The notes below the pieces were generated by a model. It was not told the DNA's origin. It was given only the letters and a program-made list of their open reading frames with translations, and made no database searches. DNA of 33,392 nt from an uncultured bacterium. Its GTDB lineage: Bacteria > Bacillota > Clostridia > Christensenellales > Pumilibacteraceae. The position numbers were made by a program, and so were the translations under genes. The stretch lies in NCBI GenBank assembly GCA_949744905.1, contig CATKCE010000045.1, forward strand, positions 1-33,392. The letters are read 5' to 3'. Positions within the stretch are counted from its first letter, which is position 1, and the number at the start of each line of letters is the position of its first letter. Below, piece after piece: positions 7,258-16,547 of this stretch.

Positions 7258-9177
7258 ATGAACATTACGGAGAAGTTGATCAAATCGCACCTTGTAAGCG
7301 GCGAAATGAAAGCGGGCGAGGAGATAGGCATAAAAATAGACCAGACTCTTACCCAGGATTCCACCGGGACCATGGCTTACCTGCAATTCGAGAGCATGGG
7401 CGTCGAAAAGGTAAGGACCGAATTGAGCGTGGCTTACATCGACCACAATACGTTGCAATCGGGATTCGAGAATGCCGACGACCACGCGTACATACAGTCG
7501 GTGGCGTTGAAACACGGCATACGCGTCTCGAAACCGGGCAACGGGATATGCCATCAAGTGCATCTCGAAAGATTTTCCCGCCCCGGAAAAACGCTTATAG
7601 GTTCGGACAGTCACACTCCCACATGCGGAGGTATGGGCATGCTTGCCATCGGCGCGGGAGGATTAGACGTCGCGCTCGCCATGGGCGGCGCGCCGCTGTA
7701 TCTTACTATGCCGGAGGTGGTAAAAGTAGAGCTTAAAGGCAGGCTCGCCGCAAACACTTCGGCAAAAGACATTATACTCGAAGTTCTCCGCAGACTCACG
7801 GTCAAAGGCGGCGTGGGCAAAGTAATGGAATACTGCGGCGACGGAGTGCTTTCGTTATCCGTGCCGGAGCGCGCCACGATAGCTAATATGGGAGCGGAAC
7901 TCGGCGCGACTTCTTCGGTTTTTCCTTCCGACGAGACGACGCGCGAATTTTTGCGGGCGCAGGGCAGAGAAGCCGATTTTGTTCCGCTTGCCGCCGACGA
8001 AGGCGCGTCTTACGACGACGGCATCACAATAGACTTAAACATTCTGCGTCCTCTTGCCGCGTGTCCGCACAGCCCAGACAGCGTTGTACCCGTGTCGGAA
8101 CTTTCGGATATAAAGGTAGACCAGGTCTGCATAGGAAGCTGTACCAATTCCAGTTATGCCGACATGACGAAAGTCGCGGCAATATTAAAAGGCAAGACCG
8201 TACATCCCTCGGTGAGTCTTACTATAAGCCCCGGGTCGCGTCAGGTGCTTACTATGCTGAGTAAGTCGGGCGCGCTTGCCGACATGATATCGGCGGGGGC
8301 GCGGGTGCTCGAATGCGCCTGCGGACCGTGCATAGGCATGGGACAGTCGCCAAGGACCAACGCCGTCAGCGTGCGTACGTTCAACCGCAATTTTTACGCC
8401 CGCAGCGGCACGGCGTCGGCAAACGTGTATCTTGTAAGTCCCGAGACAGCCGCCTTTACGGCTCTAAACGGAACGCTTACCGATCCTTCTCGGTTTCCGC
8501 AGGTTTTTGCGCAAACGCCGGATAAGTTTGAAATAAACGACAACCTTATACTTCGGCCCGAGGATCACCCGAATGTAACGGTAGTGCGCGGACCGAATAT
8601 AAAACCTTTTCCCGAATCGAGTAAATTGTCGAAAAATATCTCCGGCAAGGCGCTTATCGTATGCGGAGACAATATAACTACCGACCATATAATGCCGTCC
8701 AACAGTAAACTTTTGCCGTACCGTTCCAATATCCCGTATTTGTCGGACTACTGTCTCGATCCGGTCGACCCCGATTTTTCCGAACGCGCCAAGAAAAACG
8801 GCGGCGGCTTTATAATAGCCGGTTCCAATTACGGACAGGGAAGCAGTCGCGAGCACGCCGCGCTCGTACCGCTGTATCTCGGCATAAAGGCAGTGTTGGC
8901 GGTGTCGTTTGCGCGCATCCACCGCAGTAATCTTATAAATAACGGTATAATGCCGCTCGTGTTTGCCGATGCTTCGGATAAGGACAAAATAAAAGAAGGC
9001 GACGAACTTTTTATTGCCGACGCGCCGGGCGAGATAATTTCCGGCGATACGATAACCGTGCTGGATAAAACCAACGGCGCGAAAATAACCGCGGTAATGG
9101 AACTCAGTCCGCGCCTTAAAAAAGTAATGCTCGCGGGCGGCATGCTCGCCGATATCGCGGCAAAAGCGGAAAAATAG
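7258..9177 (+). CDS. acn: Aconitate hydratase
   Basis: Cytoplasmic [4Fe-4S] enzyme interconverting citrate and isocitrate; here it probably serves glutamate precursor synthesis in an anaerobe. 639 residues, matching the shorter clostridial/mitochondrial-type aconitases rather than the ~890-residue AcnA. The cluster ligands are Cys295 (CIGSCTNSS), Cys355 and Cys358 (ACGPCIGMGQ). Substrate motifs DSHTPTCGGMG and the swivel-domain motifs GDNITTDHIMPSNSK and GSNYGQGSSREHA are intact. The start has only a weak GGACGGA-type RBS, but the promoter is 32 bases upstream and no alternative fits. A citrate synthase or isocitrate dehydrogenase is not in the window. The Lrp gene follows after 28 bases. Homoaconitase or isopropylmalate isomerase is less likely because both halves are fused in one chain. 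Confidence 0.93.
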   Translation: MNITEKLIKSHLVSGEMKAGEEIGIKIDQTLTQDSTGTMAYLQFESMGVEKVRTELSVAYIDHNTLQSGFENADDHAYIQSVALKHGIRVSKPGNGICHQVHLERFSRPGKTLIGSDSHTPTCGGMGMLAIGAGGLDVALAMGGAPLYLTMPEVVKVELKGRLAANTSAKDIILEVLRRLTVKGGVGKVMEYCGDGVLSLSVPERATIANMGAELGATSSVFPSDETTREFLRAQGREADFVPLAADEGASYDDGITIDLNILRPLAACPHSPDSVVPVSELSDIKVDQVCIGSCTNSSYADMTKVAAILKGKTVHPSVSLTISPGSRQVLTMLSKSGALADMISAGARVLECACGPCIGMGQSPRTNAVSVRTFNRNFYARSGTASANVYLVSPETAAFTALNGTLTDPSRFPQVFAQTPDKFEINDNLILRPEDHPNVTVVRGPNIKPFPESSKLSKNISGKALIVCGDNITTDHIMPSNSKLLPYRSNIPYLSDYCLDPVDPDFSERAKKNGGGFIIAGSNYGQGSSREHAALVPLYLGIKAVLAVSFARIHRSNLINNGIMPLVFADASDKDKIKEGDELFIADAPGEIISGDTITVLDKTNGAKITAVMELSPRLKKVMLAGGMLADIAAKAEK

Positions 9178-9205
9178 AAAGCGCCTGTATTTCGGGAGGT
9201 AAAAA

Positions 9206-9694
9206 ATGAACAAACTCGACGCAAGCATACTCGCGGTACTCAAAGAGGACGCTCGCATCACGCCCGAGACGATTGCCGTAATGCTCGGAAAACGGCCCGA
9301 CGAAATAAAGAAGTCCGTCTCCGATATGGAAAAGAGCGGAGTTATAGCAAAATACACCGTTCTCGTAAATGAGGAAAAAGCCGGCGGCGACGGAGTCCAG
9401 GCTCTCATCGAAGTAAAAGTCAGTCCGCAGTTTTCGCGCGGATTCGACAGCATAGCCGAGGACATATACCAGTTCGACGAGGTAAAGAGCGTTTATCTCA
9501 TGTCGGGCGCGTACGATCTCGCCGTATTCATAGAGGGCGGAACTTTAAGAGAAGTGGCGGGATTCGTCAGCGAAAAGCTGTCGGTCATGGATAAAGTGTT
9601 GAGCACCGCCACCCATTTCATACTTAAAAAGTACAAATCGGACGGAGTGGTCTTGCAGGGCGAAAAACTGAAAAGACTCGCGGTAACGCAATGA
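9206..9694 (+). CDS. Lrp/AsnC family transcriptional regulator
   Basis: 162 residues: N-terminal winged helix (about 1-55, starting MNKLDASILAVLKEDARIT) followed by a RAM ligand-binding domain (about 65-140, with VKSVYLMSGAYDLAVFIEG). Such proteins form octamers that sense amino acids. GGGAGG precedes ATG 9206. Its stop overlaps the ATG of the downstream aminotransferase (ATGA at 9691-9694), so the two are translationally coupled; the regulator probably acts on that gene or on related amino-acid metabolism (inference). The usual HTH residues look slightly divergent, but the fold pattern is intact. Confidence 0.92.
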   Translation: MNKLDASILAVLKEDARITPETIAVMLGKRPDEIKKSVSDMEKSGVIAKYTVLVNEEKAGGDGVQALIEVKVSPQFSRGFDSIAEDIYQFDEVKSVYLMSGAYDLAVFIEGGTLREVAGFVSEKLSVMDKVLSTATHFILKKYKSDGVVLQGEKLKRLAVTQ

Positions 9695-10866
9695 ACTACA
9701 ACGATATACTCGGACGTACGGTCAAGAATATACCGCCCAGCGGCATACGCAGATTTTTCAGCATAGTCGAGGACGATCCCGACGCTATATCGCTGGGCGT
9801 TGGCGAACCTGATTTCGTAACTCCGTGGGAAATACGCGACGCGGCTATAAAGTCGCTTCAAAAGGGCTATACCGCGTATACTTCCAACAGCGGATTAAAA
9901 CGTCTGCGCGAGGAAATAAGCGGATATCTTTTGTCGAGGTTTTCCGTTGACTACGCGCCCGACGAAATAATAGTGACCGTGGGCGCGAGCGAGGCGATAG
10001 ACATATCTTTGCGCGCGGTGTTGGACCCCGGCGACGAAGTTTTAATACCAGATCCCTCTTACGTAAGTTACAGTCCCGCCGTAGCGCTTGCGGGCGGAGT
10101 GGCGGTGCCGGTAAAATGTTCGCCGGAAAACGGTTTCAAACTCACGCCCGAGGCTTTGGAACGCGCTGTGACGCCGCGTACCAAAGCGGTCGTGCTTCCT
10201 TACCCGAATAATCCGACCGGAACGGTGCTCGGCGCCGACGAGCTTAAAGCCATATGCCGCGCGGTGGTAAAGCGCGGTCTTATCGCGATATCGGACGAGA
10301 TATATGCCGAGCTGACTTACGGATGCCGACACGTTTCCGTGGCCGCCGTAAAGGGCATGCGCGAGCGCACGATCCTCATTTCGGGATTCAGTAAGGCTTT
10401 CGCCATGACGGGTTGGCGCGTGGGCTATGTGTGCGCGCCGAAAGCCGTGACCGACGCCATGCTCAAAATACACCAGTACGTAATAATGTGCGCTCCCACG
10501 ACGGGGCAGTACGCCGCACTCGCCGCTCTTTGCGCCGGAAAAGAGACGAATTACGCCGCGGTTGAAGAAATGCGGGAAAAATACGATATGCGCCGCAGGT
10601 TCGTGATAGGAGAACTGCGCGCCATGGGGCTTGCCTGTCCCGAGCCGAGCGGCGCCTTTTACGCGTTTCCGTCCGTAGAGAATTTGCGCATGACCGGCAT
10701 GGAGTTTGCCGAAAAACTGCTTAAAAGCAAACACGTAGCGGTGGTGCCAGGCGATTCTTTCGGCGCGGCGGGCGAATACCACGTGCGTATGAGTTACGCC
10801 ACGGGCATGAACCGTTTGCGCGAGGCGATGTCGCGTATAGGCGAGTTCGTTTGCGGGTGCAAATAA
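9691..10866 (+). CDS. PLP-dependent class I/II aminotransferase
   Basis: Aspartate/aromatic/branched-chain type aminotransferase, 391 residues. The PLP lysine is Lys235 in SGFSKAFAMTGWRVGY; PLP-contacting residues are in YPNNPTG (171-177), the Asp/Tyr pair in SDEIYAELTY (201-210) and the C-terminal substrate-binding Arg in VRMSY. It is coupled to the upstream Lrp gene by a 4-base overlap. This pairing of an Lrp regulator with a PatA/AspC-like enzyme is common in Bacillota. The exact amino-acid substrate cannot be decided from sequence, so no symbol is given. Confidence 0.93.
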   Translation: MNYNDILGRTVKNIPPSGIRRFFSIVEDDPDAISLGVGEPDFVTPWEIRDAAIKSLQKGYTAYTSNSGLKRLREEISGYLLSRFSVDYAPDEIIVTVGASEAIDISLRAVLDPGDEVLIPDPSYVSYSPAVALAGGVAVPVKCSPENGFKLTPEALERAVTPRTKAVVLPYPNNPTGTVLGADELKAICRAVVKRGLIAISDEIYAELTYGCRHVSVAAVKGMRERTILISGFSKAFAMTGWRVGYVCAPKAVTDAMLKIHQYVIMCAPTTGQYAALAALCAGKETNYAAVEEMREKYDMRRRFVIGELRAMGLACPEPSGAFYAFPSVENLRMTGMEFAEKLLKSKHVAVVPGDSFGAAGEYHVRMSYATGMNRLREAMSRIGEFVCGCK

Positions 10867-10868
10867 AT

Positions 10869-10897
10869 TTGACATTCGCGGACAGGTAGTATATAAT
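10869..10897 (+). promoter_or_regulatory. Perfect consensus promoter of the greA operon
   Basis: TTGACA at 10869-10874, 17-base spacer, TATAAT at 10892-10897. The ~80-base leader to greA shows no clear riboswitch or attenuator. This promoter probably drives much of the 6.5 kb greA-to-ricT run. Confidence 0.88.
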
Positions 10898-10985
10898 ATA
10901 AAAAGCGAAAGCGAAATACAAAAATTCTGCGAACGGCGACAACTGGTTGCCGTATCGCGTTTTTATCAATAAGGAGTGGTGAAAC

Positions 10986-11450
10986 ATGGCAGAAATTTTC
11001 ATGACCGCCGAGGGCAAAAAGCAACTCGAAGAAAGGCTCAAAGACCTTAAAGTCAACGGCAGGGCCGAAATGGCGGAAAAGATACGCGTAGCGCGCGAAT
11101 TCGGAGACCTCAGCGAAAACGCAGAGTACGATATCGCAAAAGACGAGCAGGCCAAAATGGAAGCGGAAATAATAGAGATCGAGGCCAAACTGCGCAACGC
11201 TACCATTATAGATGAAAAAGTAAAGGGCGACAAGGCCGACGTCGGAAGCAAAGTGGAATTAAAAGACGTTAAAAGCGGCGACGTTTACAATTACACCATC
11301 GTGGGCACCCACGAATCCAATCCCATGGAGGGAAGGATATCGAACGAGTCGCCCATAGGCAAAGCCGTTATAGGCAAGCGCAAGGGCGACGAAGTGGTGG
11401 TAAAGGCTCCCGTGGGCGAAGCCGTGTACAAAATACTCAATATAAAGTAA
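10986..11450 (+). CDS. greA: Transcription elongation factor GreA
   Basis: Binds in the RNA polymerase secondary channel and stimulates cleavage of backtracked transcripts. 154 residues (family ~158). N-terminal antiparallel coiled coil (about 1-75, including the acidic tip region GDLSENAEYDIAKDEQ) and a C-terminal FKBP-like domain (VGTHESNPMEGRISNESPIG). AAGGAG precedes ATG 10986. It sits 23 bases before lysS, a greA-lysS arrangement seen in many Clostridia. Confidence 0.97.
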   Translation: MAEIFMTAEGKKQLEERLKDLKVNGRAEMAEKIRVAREFGDLSENAEYDIAKDEQAKMEAEIIEIEAKLRNATIIDEKVKGDKADVGSKVELKDVKSGDVYNYTIVGTHESNPMEGRISNESPIGKAVIGKRKGDEVVVKAPVGEAVYKILNIK

Positions 11451-11473
11451 CGCCGGAAAGTTGAAGGTAACCG

Positions 11474-12958
11474 ATGGAAAACGAAATTCTTACCGAAGAA
11501 AATTATAACGAGATAATAAAAGTACGCCGCGATAAACTCAAAGCTATGGTGGAAAGCGGCAAAAATCCTTTTGAAAAAGTGCGTTACGAGCGCACCGCTT
11601 ACTCCGCGGATATCACCGCGGACTTTGCGCAATACGACGGCAAGACGGTAAGGCTTGCGGGCAGGATAGTCTCTAAGCGAATAATGGGCAAGGCGAGTTT
11701 CGCCCACCTTTTGGACGGTAAAGGCAAAATACAGCTTTACGTGAGCATAAACGATTTGGGCGAAGAAGTTTATACCGAGTTCAAGAAAACCGATATAGGC
11801 GATATTATCGGCGTAGAGGGCGAAGTCTTTATGACGCATAAGGGCGAAGTCTCGGTAAAGGCTAAGATTGTAGAACTTTTGGGAAAATCGCTTTTGCCGT
11901 TGCCGGAAAAATTCCACGGACTCAAAGACAACGACTTAAGATACCGTCAGCGTTATGTGGACCTTATCGTAAATCCCGAAGTAAAGGAAGTATTCGAGTC
12001 GCGCAGCAAAATAATTTCGGCTGTGCGTTCCTGCCTTATTTCACGCGGGTTTACCGAAGTGGAAACGCCGATCCTTAACACTATCGCGGGCGGCGCGTCG
12101 GCGCGTCCGTTTGTTACGCACCACAATACCCTCGATATCGATATGTACATGCGCATAGCGCCCGAGCTGTACTTAAAGCGGCTCATAGTGGGCGGATTCG
12201 ACCGTGTGTTCGAAATAGGAAGAAATTTCCGCAACGAGGGAATGGATATAAAGCATAATCCCGAATTCACCATGATGGAGCTGTATCAGTCTTATGCCGA
12301 CTACGGCGACATGATGAAGCTCACCGAGGAGATCTTCACCGCGGCGGCGCGGTCGGTGGGAAAGACCGGCGTAATAACGTATCAGGGCACGGAGATAAAC
12401 CTTACCGCGCCGTGGGAACGTCTCACCATGATAGAGGCGGTCAAAAAATATACCGGCGTTGATTTCGATACTCTCGATAACGATACCGCGTCGGAGGCGG
12501 CTAAAAAACTCGGCGTCGTCATAGACCCGAAAAAGTCGAGTTGGGGACATGTCCTGTACGAAACTTTCGACCAGCTTGTTGAAAGCAAACTTATTCAGCC
12601 GGTGTTTATAACCGATTACCCCGTGGAGGTGAGTCCCCTCGCAAAACGGATTCCTTCCGATCCCCGGCTTACTTACCGCTTTGAATTTTATATCTATGCG
12701 CGAGAGATGGGCAACGCGTACAGCGAGCTCAACGACCCCGTTGACCAAAAAGAGCGTTTTGCGGCGCAAGCCGCGCTTAAAGCGGGCGGCGACGAAGAAG
12801 CTCAGCCGCAGGACGACGATTTCGTGACCGCGCTCGAGTACGGCATGCCGCCTACGGGAGGATTGGGAATAGGCATAGATCGCATGATAATGCTGTTGTG
12901 CGATTGCGCGTCTATAAGAGACGTAATACTGTTTCCCACAATGAAGCCCAAAGCGTAA
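11474..12958 (+). CDS. lysS: Lysyl-tRNA synthetase, class II
   Basis: Charges tRNA-Lys. 494 residues, typical of bacterial class II LysRS. An N-terminal OB-fold anticodon-binding domain lies at about 58-145, followed by the catalytic domain with motif 1 (GFTEVETPIL, 192-201), motif 2 (FRNEGMDIKHNPEFTMMELY, 252-271) and motif 3 (GGLGIGIDRMIML near the C terminus). The RBS is a modest AAGGTAA-type site before ATG 11474. It is co-directional with greA. Confidence 0.98.
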   Translation: MENEILTEENYNEIIKVRRDKLKAMVESGKNPFEKVRYERTAYSADITADFAQYDGKTVRLAGRIVSKRIMGKASFAHLLDGKGKIQLYVSINDLGEEVYTEFKKTDIGDIIGVEGEVFMTHKGEVSVKAKIVELLGKSLLPLPEKFHGLKDNDLRYRQRYVDLIVNPEVKEVFESRSKIISAVRSCLISRGFTEVETPILNTIAGGASARPFVTHHNTLDIDMYMRIAPELYLKRLIVGGFDRVFEIGRNFRNEGMDIKHNPEFTMMELYQSYADYGDMMKLTEEIFTAAARSVGKTGVITYQGTEINLTAPWERLTMIEAVKKYTGVDFDTLDNDTASEAAKKLGVVIDPKKSSWGHVLYETFDQLVESKLIQPVFITDYPVEVSPLAKRIPSDPRLTYRFEFYIYAREMGNAYSELNDPVDQKERFAAQAALKAGGDEEAQPQDDDFVTALEYGMPPTGGLGIGIDRMIMLLCDCASIRDVILFPTMKPKA

Positions 12959-12986
12959 CGGGCGAGACAAAGTTACGCGGCGATAT

Positions 12987-13778
12987 ATGGATAACAAGGT
13001 CACAAAAAAGCGCATAAACGATCACCTCGAATACGATTGGTACAAATATCTCATAATTCTGGTGGCGGGGATATTTATTTTCGTGTTCGCGTTTTCGCAG
13101 ATAAACCGTACGCGCGACCACGAGGACGTCAGGTTTTTCGTTTCGTGTTATCCAAGCCGCACGCAAAACGGCTTTGCGGATCGCGCTAAACTCGATATGG
13201 GCACGCAGAAGTACAAAAACTATTATCGAAGCACTTTCGGCGATAATATACTGCGCGACATAGATCTCGAAACACAAGACCCGTTGGGAAAAGAATACGG
13301 AACTCTCTTGCAGACGCACGGTATGGTGTCGAGCGACGTTCTGGTCTTGGGAAAGCGTTATCTTGACGCCGCGAACGGCGGCGGGTATGTGGTTTTGACC
13401 GACGAGTTGCTTACCGGATATCTTTTGCCGCGCGATATAAACGCCGACGGTACCGAGTCGGGGCTTGATATAGACGACCTTGAATATTACACAACGCAGG
13501 ACGAAAACGGAGAAGTGCGCCGCACCGGCATAAAGGTCAGCGGTTTCAGGTGTATGACGGGGACCGCGAGCGTATTCGAAACCGACTGGCGCAACGTGGA
13601 GGAATATAAAAAGAAGTACGCCGACGTTACCGACGAAAGCAAGTTGCCGGACGACGAATTTTATCTTGTTATAAATCCCAACAGCGTAAACATAGGCGGA
13701 TTCGGCAATAAGAAATCGAAAAAAGAAAACTGCCAAGCGCTTTACCTTGTCAACCGTTTTATAGAGTATTACCGCTGA
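12987..13778 (+). CDS. Membrane-anchored protein of unknown function
   Basis: 263 residues. A 20-residue basic/charged N terminus is followed by a single transmembrane helix (about 20-40, YKYLIILVAGIFIFVFAF) with no cleavage site, so the ~220-residue remainder should lie outside the membrane. That region is acidic and soluble, with motifs such as DVLVLGKRYLDAANGGGYVVLTDELL and PDDEFYLVINPNSVN. I do not recognise a family. It lies 28 bases after lysS and one base before the PLP-enzyme gene, firmly inside the housekeeping operon. Its only visible ribosome site is weak. Confidence 0.8.
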   Translation: MDNKVTKKRINDHLEYDWYKYLIILVAGIFIFVFAFSQINRTRDHEDVRFFVSCYPSRTQNGFADRAKLDMGTQKYKNYYRSTFGDNILRDIDLETQDPLGKEYGTLLQTHGMVSSDVLVLGKRYLDAANGGGYVVLTDELLTGYLLPRDINADGTESGLDIDDLEYYTTQDENGEVRRTGIKVSGFRCMTGTASVFETDWRNVEEYKKKYADVTDESKLPDDEFYLVINPNSVNIGGFGNKKSKKENCQALYLVNRFIEYYR

Positions 13779-13779
13779 T

Positions 13780-14835
13780 ATGCGTATGGCCGGCAAAGGT
13801 ATCATAAGCTGTCGCATCGACGAATGCGGCAAACTGCGGGACCGATTCAATACTCCCGGACATAAAGGCGCGCTGTGTTTGCGCGACGTCACCGAGTCGG
13901 GCGTTAACGAGGAGATATTTCCATCGGACTGTATACAAAGAGCCCAAGACGCTACCGCCCGCATTTACGGAGTCGACCGTATAAGATATCTTACCGGCGG
14001 GTCGAGTATGGGTATAAAAGCCGCGCTCTGGCAGTTCCGCGGTCAAAAAGTACTGTACGCCGCTGGAGCGCACCGCGCGTTTGCAGAGGGGTGCGAACTT
14101 GCGGGTGTCCGCGCCGTCAAGATTAACAGCGGCGCCGACGGAGCGGAATACACCAAGTCATGCGCGGCCTTGCCTCCGCCCGTTACGGTCGAACAGGTAG
14201 AATGCGCAGTAAAAACTCACCGCGACGCAAAGGCTGTGTTTTTAACGTCGCCGGATTGTTTCGGGCGCACGGCGGATATCGAGATATCGCGGCTTTGCCG
14301 CGGATACGGCGTCGCTCTTATTGCGGATTCGGCGCACGGAGCACACTTCGCGTTTGCCGAGGGATTGGAAAAATACCGTTTCGAGACGACGGCGGACTTT
14401 TGCAACATGAGCGCGCATAAAACGCTCGGCGCATATACGCAATCTGCGTTGCTCGCCGTAAATCGCGCTTACGAAAGCGGGGTCGACGCTGCGCTTAAGC
14501 TACTCGGCACTACGAGTCCCAATTACGCTTTGATGGAGCGTCTTGAACTGTCGGTGGAGGAGGCTTGCGAAAACCGCGACGGGTACGGACGTTTGAAAGA
14601 TTTTTCGGACAAACTTCGCGGCACTGTAAATTGTATGCAAAATACCGATTATACGCGCATCGTCTGGCTGCCCGAACGCGATGCGGTCAAAGCATACGGC
14701 GAACTTATAAGCGGCGGAATAGCGCCGGAAGCGGTGATCGGCGACAGCATAGTATTCATACTTACGCCGTACGACGACGACGAAAAACTGCAAAGACTGT
14801 ACGACGCGCTCACCGGAAAAAGACGGGCGGTATAG
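13780..14835 (+). CDS. Shortened Orn/Lys/Arg decarboxylase-like PLP protein (YaaO-like)
   Basis: 351 residues, fold type I PLP protein. The N terminus has RFNTPGHKG, a hallmark of the Orn/Lys/Arg decarboxylase family, then IRYLTGGSSMGIKAAL. The PLP lysine is probably Lys214 in SAHKTLGAYTQSALL, with IADSAHGAHF (181-190) in place of the usual DEAHGAH. B. subtilis YaaO and relatives are about 480 residues, so the C-terminal domain is largely missing here, although the reading frame is intact. It sits directly upstream of tmk, as yaaO does in B. subtilis. Start ATG 13780 follows the previous stop by one base. Substrate is unknown; the altered DE-to-DS motif and missing C-terminal domain make classical decarboxylase activity uncertain. 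Confidence 0.85.
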   Translation: MRMAGKGIISCRIDECGKLRDRFNTPGHKGALCLRDVTESGVNEEIFPSDCIQRAQDATARIYGVDRIRYLTGGSSMGIKAALWQFRGQKVLYAAGAHRAFAEGCELAGVRAVKINSGADGAEYTKSCAALPPPVTVEQVECAVKTHRDAKAVFLTSPDCFGRTADIEISRLCRGYGVALIADSAHGAHFAFAEGLEKYRFETTADFCNMSAHKTLGAYTQSALLAVNRAYESGVDAALKLLGTTSPNYALMERLELSVEEACENRDGYGRLKDFSDKLRGTVNCMQNTDYTRIVWLPERDAVKAYGELISGGIAPEAVIGDSIVFILTPYDDDEKLQRLYDALTGKRRAV

Positions 14836-14914
14836 TAAAAAGACGAATGCACTGTAATGTAAAACGCCGGTAAAGAGCCGTGCGCGTAATCAAAGCGCGA
14901 TAGGGAATTGACGA

Positions 14915-15553
14915 ATGGGTGATTGCAATAAAAAAGGAAAATTCGTAACGATAGAGGGTTGCGAGGGCGTAGGCAAAAGCACGCAGTTGCGGCTTTTGAA
15001 GGAATATTGCGAAAGCCGCGGTATAAACGCTTTGTTTACGCGCGAACCGGGCGGTTGCGAAATAAGCGAAAAGATACGCGCAATGATACTCGACCCCGGT
15101 AATTCGGATATGTCCGCTATGACGGAGTTGCTACTTTACTGCGCGGCGCGCAGCCAGCATACAAAAGAGGTGATAATTCCCGCATTGGAGAGCGGCGTTA
15201 CGGTATTTTGCGACCGGTACAGCGATTCCACCGCGGCGTATCAGGGCTACGCCCGCGGCATAGACGCGGTCACCGTAGACGCGTTGAATAAAGCGGCGAT
15301 GTGCGGAGCCGTGATAGACTGCACTGTTTTTATGGACCTGCCGCCGGACAAAGGTTTTGCGCGCAAAGGCGGCGCGAAAGATACCGACCGTTTGGAGCGC
15401 GAGACCATCGAATTCCATCGCAAAGTTTACGAGGGATTCAAGACGATAGAAAAAAACGAACCCGCCCGTTTCGTTTCGTTTAAGGCCGAGGGCAGTAAGT
15501 ACGAGACGCACGAAGCGATAGTCTGCGCGCTTGTCCGTCGCGGCATACTTTGA
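14915..15553 (+). CDS. tmk: Thymidylate kinase
   Basis: Phosphorylates dTMP to dTDP. 212 residues, typical. P-loop GCEGVGKST (15-23), the DRY/S-type motif CDRYSDSTAAYQG and the preceding TREPGG substrate loop are intact; the LID region (RKGGAKDTDRLERE) carries the basic residues. ATG 14915 follows a weak purine-rich RBS (AGGGA). A 79-base gap separates it from the upstream PLP gene. It is followed by holB after 16 bases, as part of the tmk-holB-ricT string. Confidence 0.97.
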   Translation: MGDCNKKGKFVTIEGCEGVGKSTQLRLLKEYCESRGINALFTREPGGCEISEKIRAMILDPGNSDMSAMTELLLYCAARSQHTKEVIIPALESGVTVFCDRYSDSTAAYQGYARGIDAVTVDALNKAAMCGAVIDCTVFMDLPPDKGFARKGGAKDTDRLERETIEFHRKVYEGFKTIEKNEPARFVSFKAEGSKYETHEAIVCALVRRGIL

Positions 15554-15569
15554 CGGAGGACGGTAAAAC

Positions 15570-16547
15570 TTGCTTACCAGGCATACGGCTTTAATAGCGT
15601 CGTCGCACGCATATTCCGAAATAGAACGTGATTGCAGGGATAAAACTCTTAAACACGCTTACGCCTTCGTATCGCCGGATTTCGAAGCTCTCGATACTCT
15701 TGCGGCGATGTTCGTGTGTCTTGCCGAATTCGGTCGCGTTGACGAGGAGGGACTTTCGAGGATACGCGACGGCGGATTCGCGGACATAGTCCGGTTGCCG
15801 CGCGATGGCAAAAACGGAAAGATGGATGTGGAGGAGGCAGGATATCTCACCGATACCGCGTATCTTACACCCACCGAACTTTCCACAAAATACTATATAG
15901 TCGCGCCTTCCGAACCGATGAGCGAAGCGGTCCAGAACAAAATGCTGAAAACGTTGGAAGAACCGCCCGCGTCGGCGCGTTTCATTATCTTTTCCAACGG
16001 AAACGACCTGCTTTCGACCGTGACTTCGCGTTGCGCGGCTGTGCGTCTTGAAGAATTTTCGGTGGAAAAAATAGAAAACGCTTTGATAGAGTCGGGAACC
16101 GACAGGGTGACGGCGCTGTTTGCGGCGGCGGTGGGCAGAGGCAACATAGGCGCCGCGGAAAAGTTCGCGCGCGATCCGCACAACCGCGAAGCGTACGAAA
16201 GCGCTGTGAATTTTCTTCTTAACGTAAAGCGTTCTCCGCAGATACTTCCGTATGCCGGCGCTATGACCGCCGCAAAGGATAGAATGCCGCAGGTGATAGA
16301 TTTTTTCGAGATAATCTTCCGCGACATAATGGCGTACTGGGCTTGCGGCGCGGACGCTGTGGTATTAAAACCGGCGATAAGCGATATAATCGCATTGTCG
16401 CGCGAGTACGATATCCGCACTTGTCTTGCCGTAATGCCGATTCTTAAAAGAGCGCGCGAACGTATACGGCTTTACGGAAACGCCGCGGGCGTTACCGACG
16501 AATTACTTTTTTCGATATTGGAGGTAAAGGCGAAATGCCTAAAATAG
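15570..16547 (+). CDS. holB: DNA polymerase III delta' subunit
   Basis: Clamp-loader subunit, 325 residues. Clearest motifs are KMLKTLEEPPASARFIIFSN and the SRC motif in TVTSRCAAVRLEEF, diagnostic for clamp-loader AAA+ proteins. The P-loop region is degenerate (no GKT), as expected for delta', which does not hydrolyse ATP, and the usual zinc-binding cysteines are not evident. The start is TTG 15570, ten bases after GGAGG (15555-15559). The 3' end overlaps ricT by 13 bases. The position between tmk and ricT supports the assignment. Confidence 0.93.
   Translation: MLTRHTALIASSHAYSEIERDCRDKTLKHAYAFVSPDFEALDTLAAMFVCLAEFGRVDEEGLSRIRDGGFADIVRLPRDGKNGKMDVEEAGYLTDTAYLTPTELSTKYYIVAPSEPMSEAVQNKMLKTLEEPPASARFIIFSNGNDLLSTVTSRCAAVRLEEFSVEKIENALIESGTDRVTALFAAAVGRGNIGAAEKFARDPHNREAYESAVNFLLNVKRSPQILPYAGAMTAAKDRMPQVIDFFEIIFRDIMAYWACGADAVVLKPAISDIIALSREYDIRTCLAVMPILKRARERIRLYGNAAGVTDELLFSILEVKAKCLK

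Noticed and set aside
9206..9694. Possible heme-biosynthesis (AhbA/B-like) rather than Lrp regulator
   Set aside because: AhbA/B proteins share the AsnC fold, but coupling to an aminotransferase and the single HTH-RAM layout favour an Lrp regulator.
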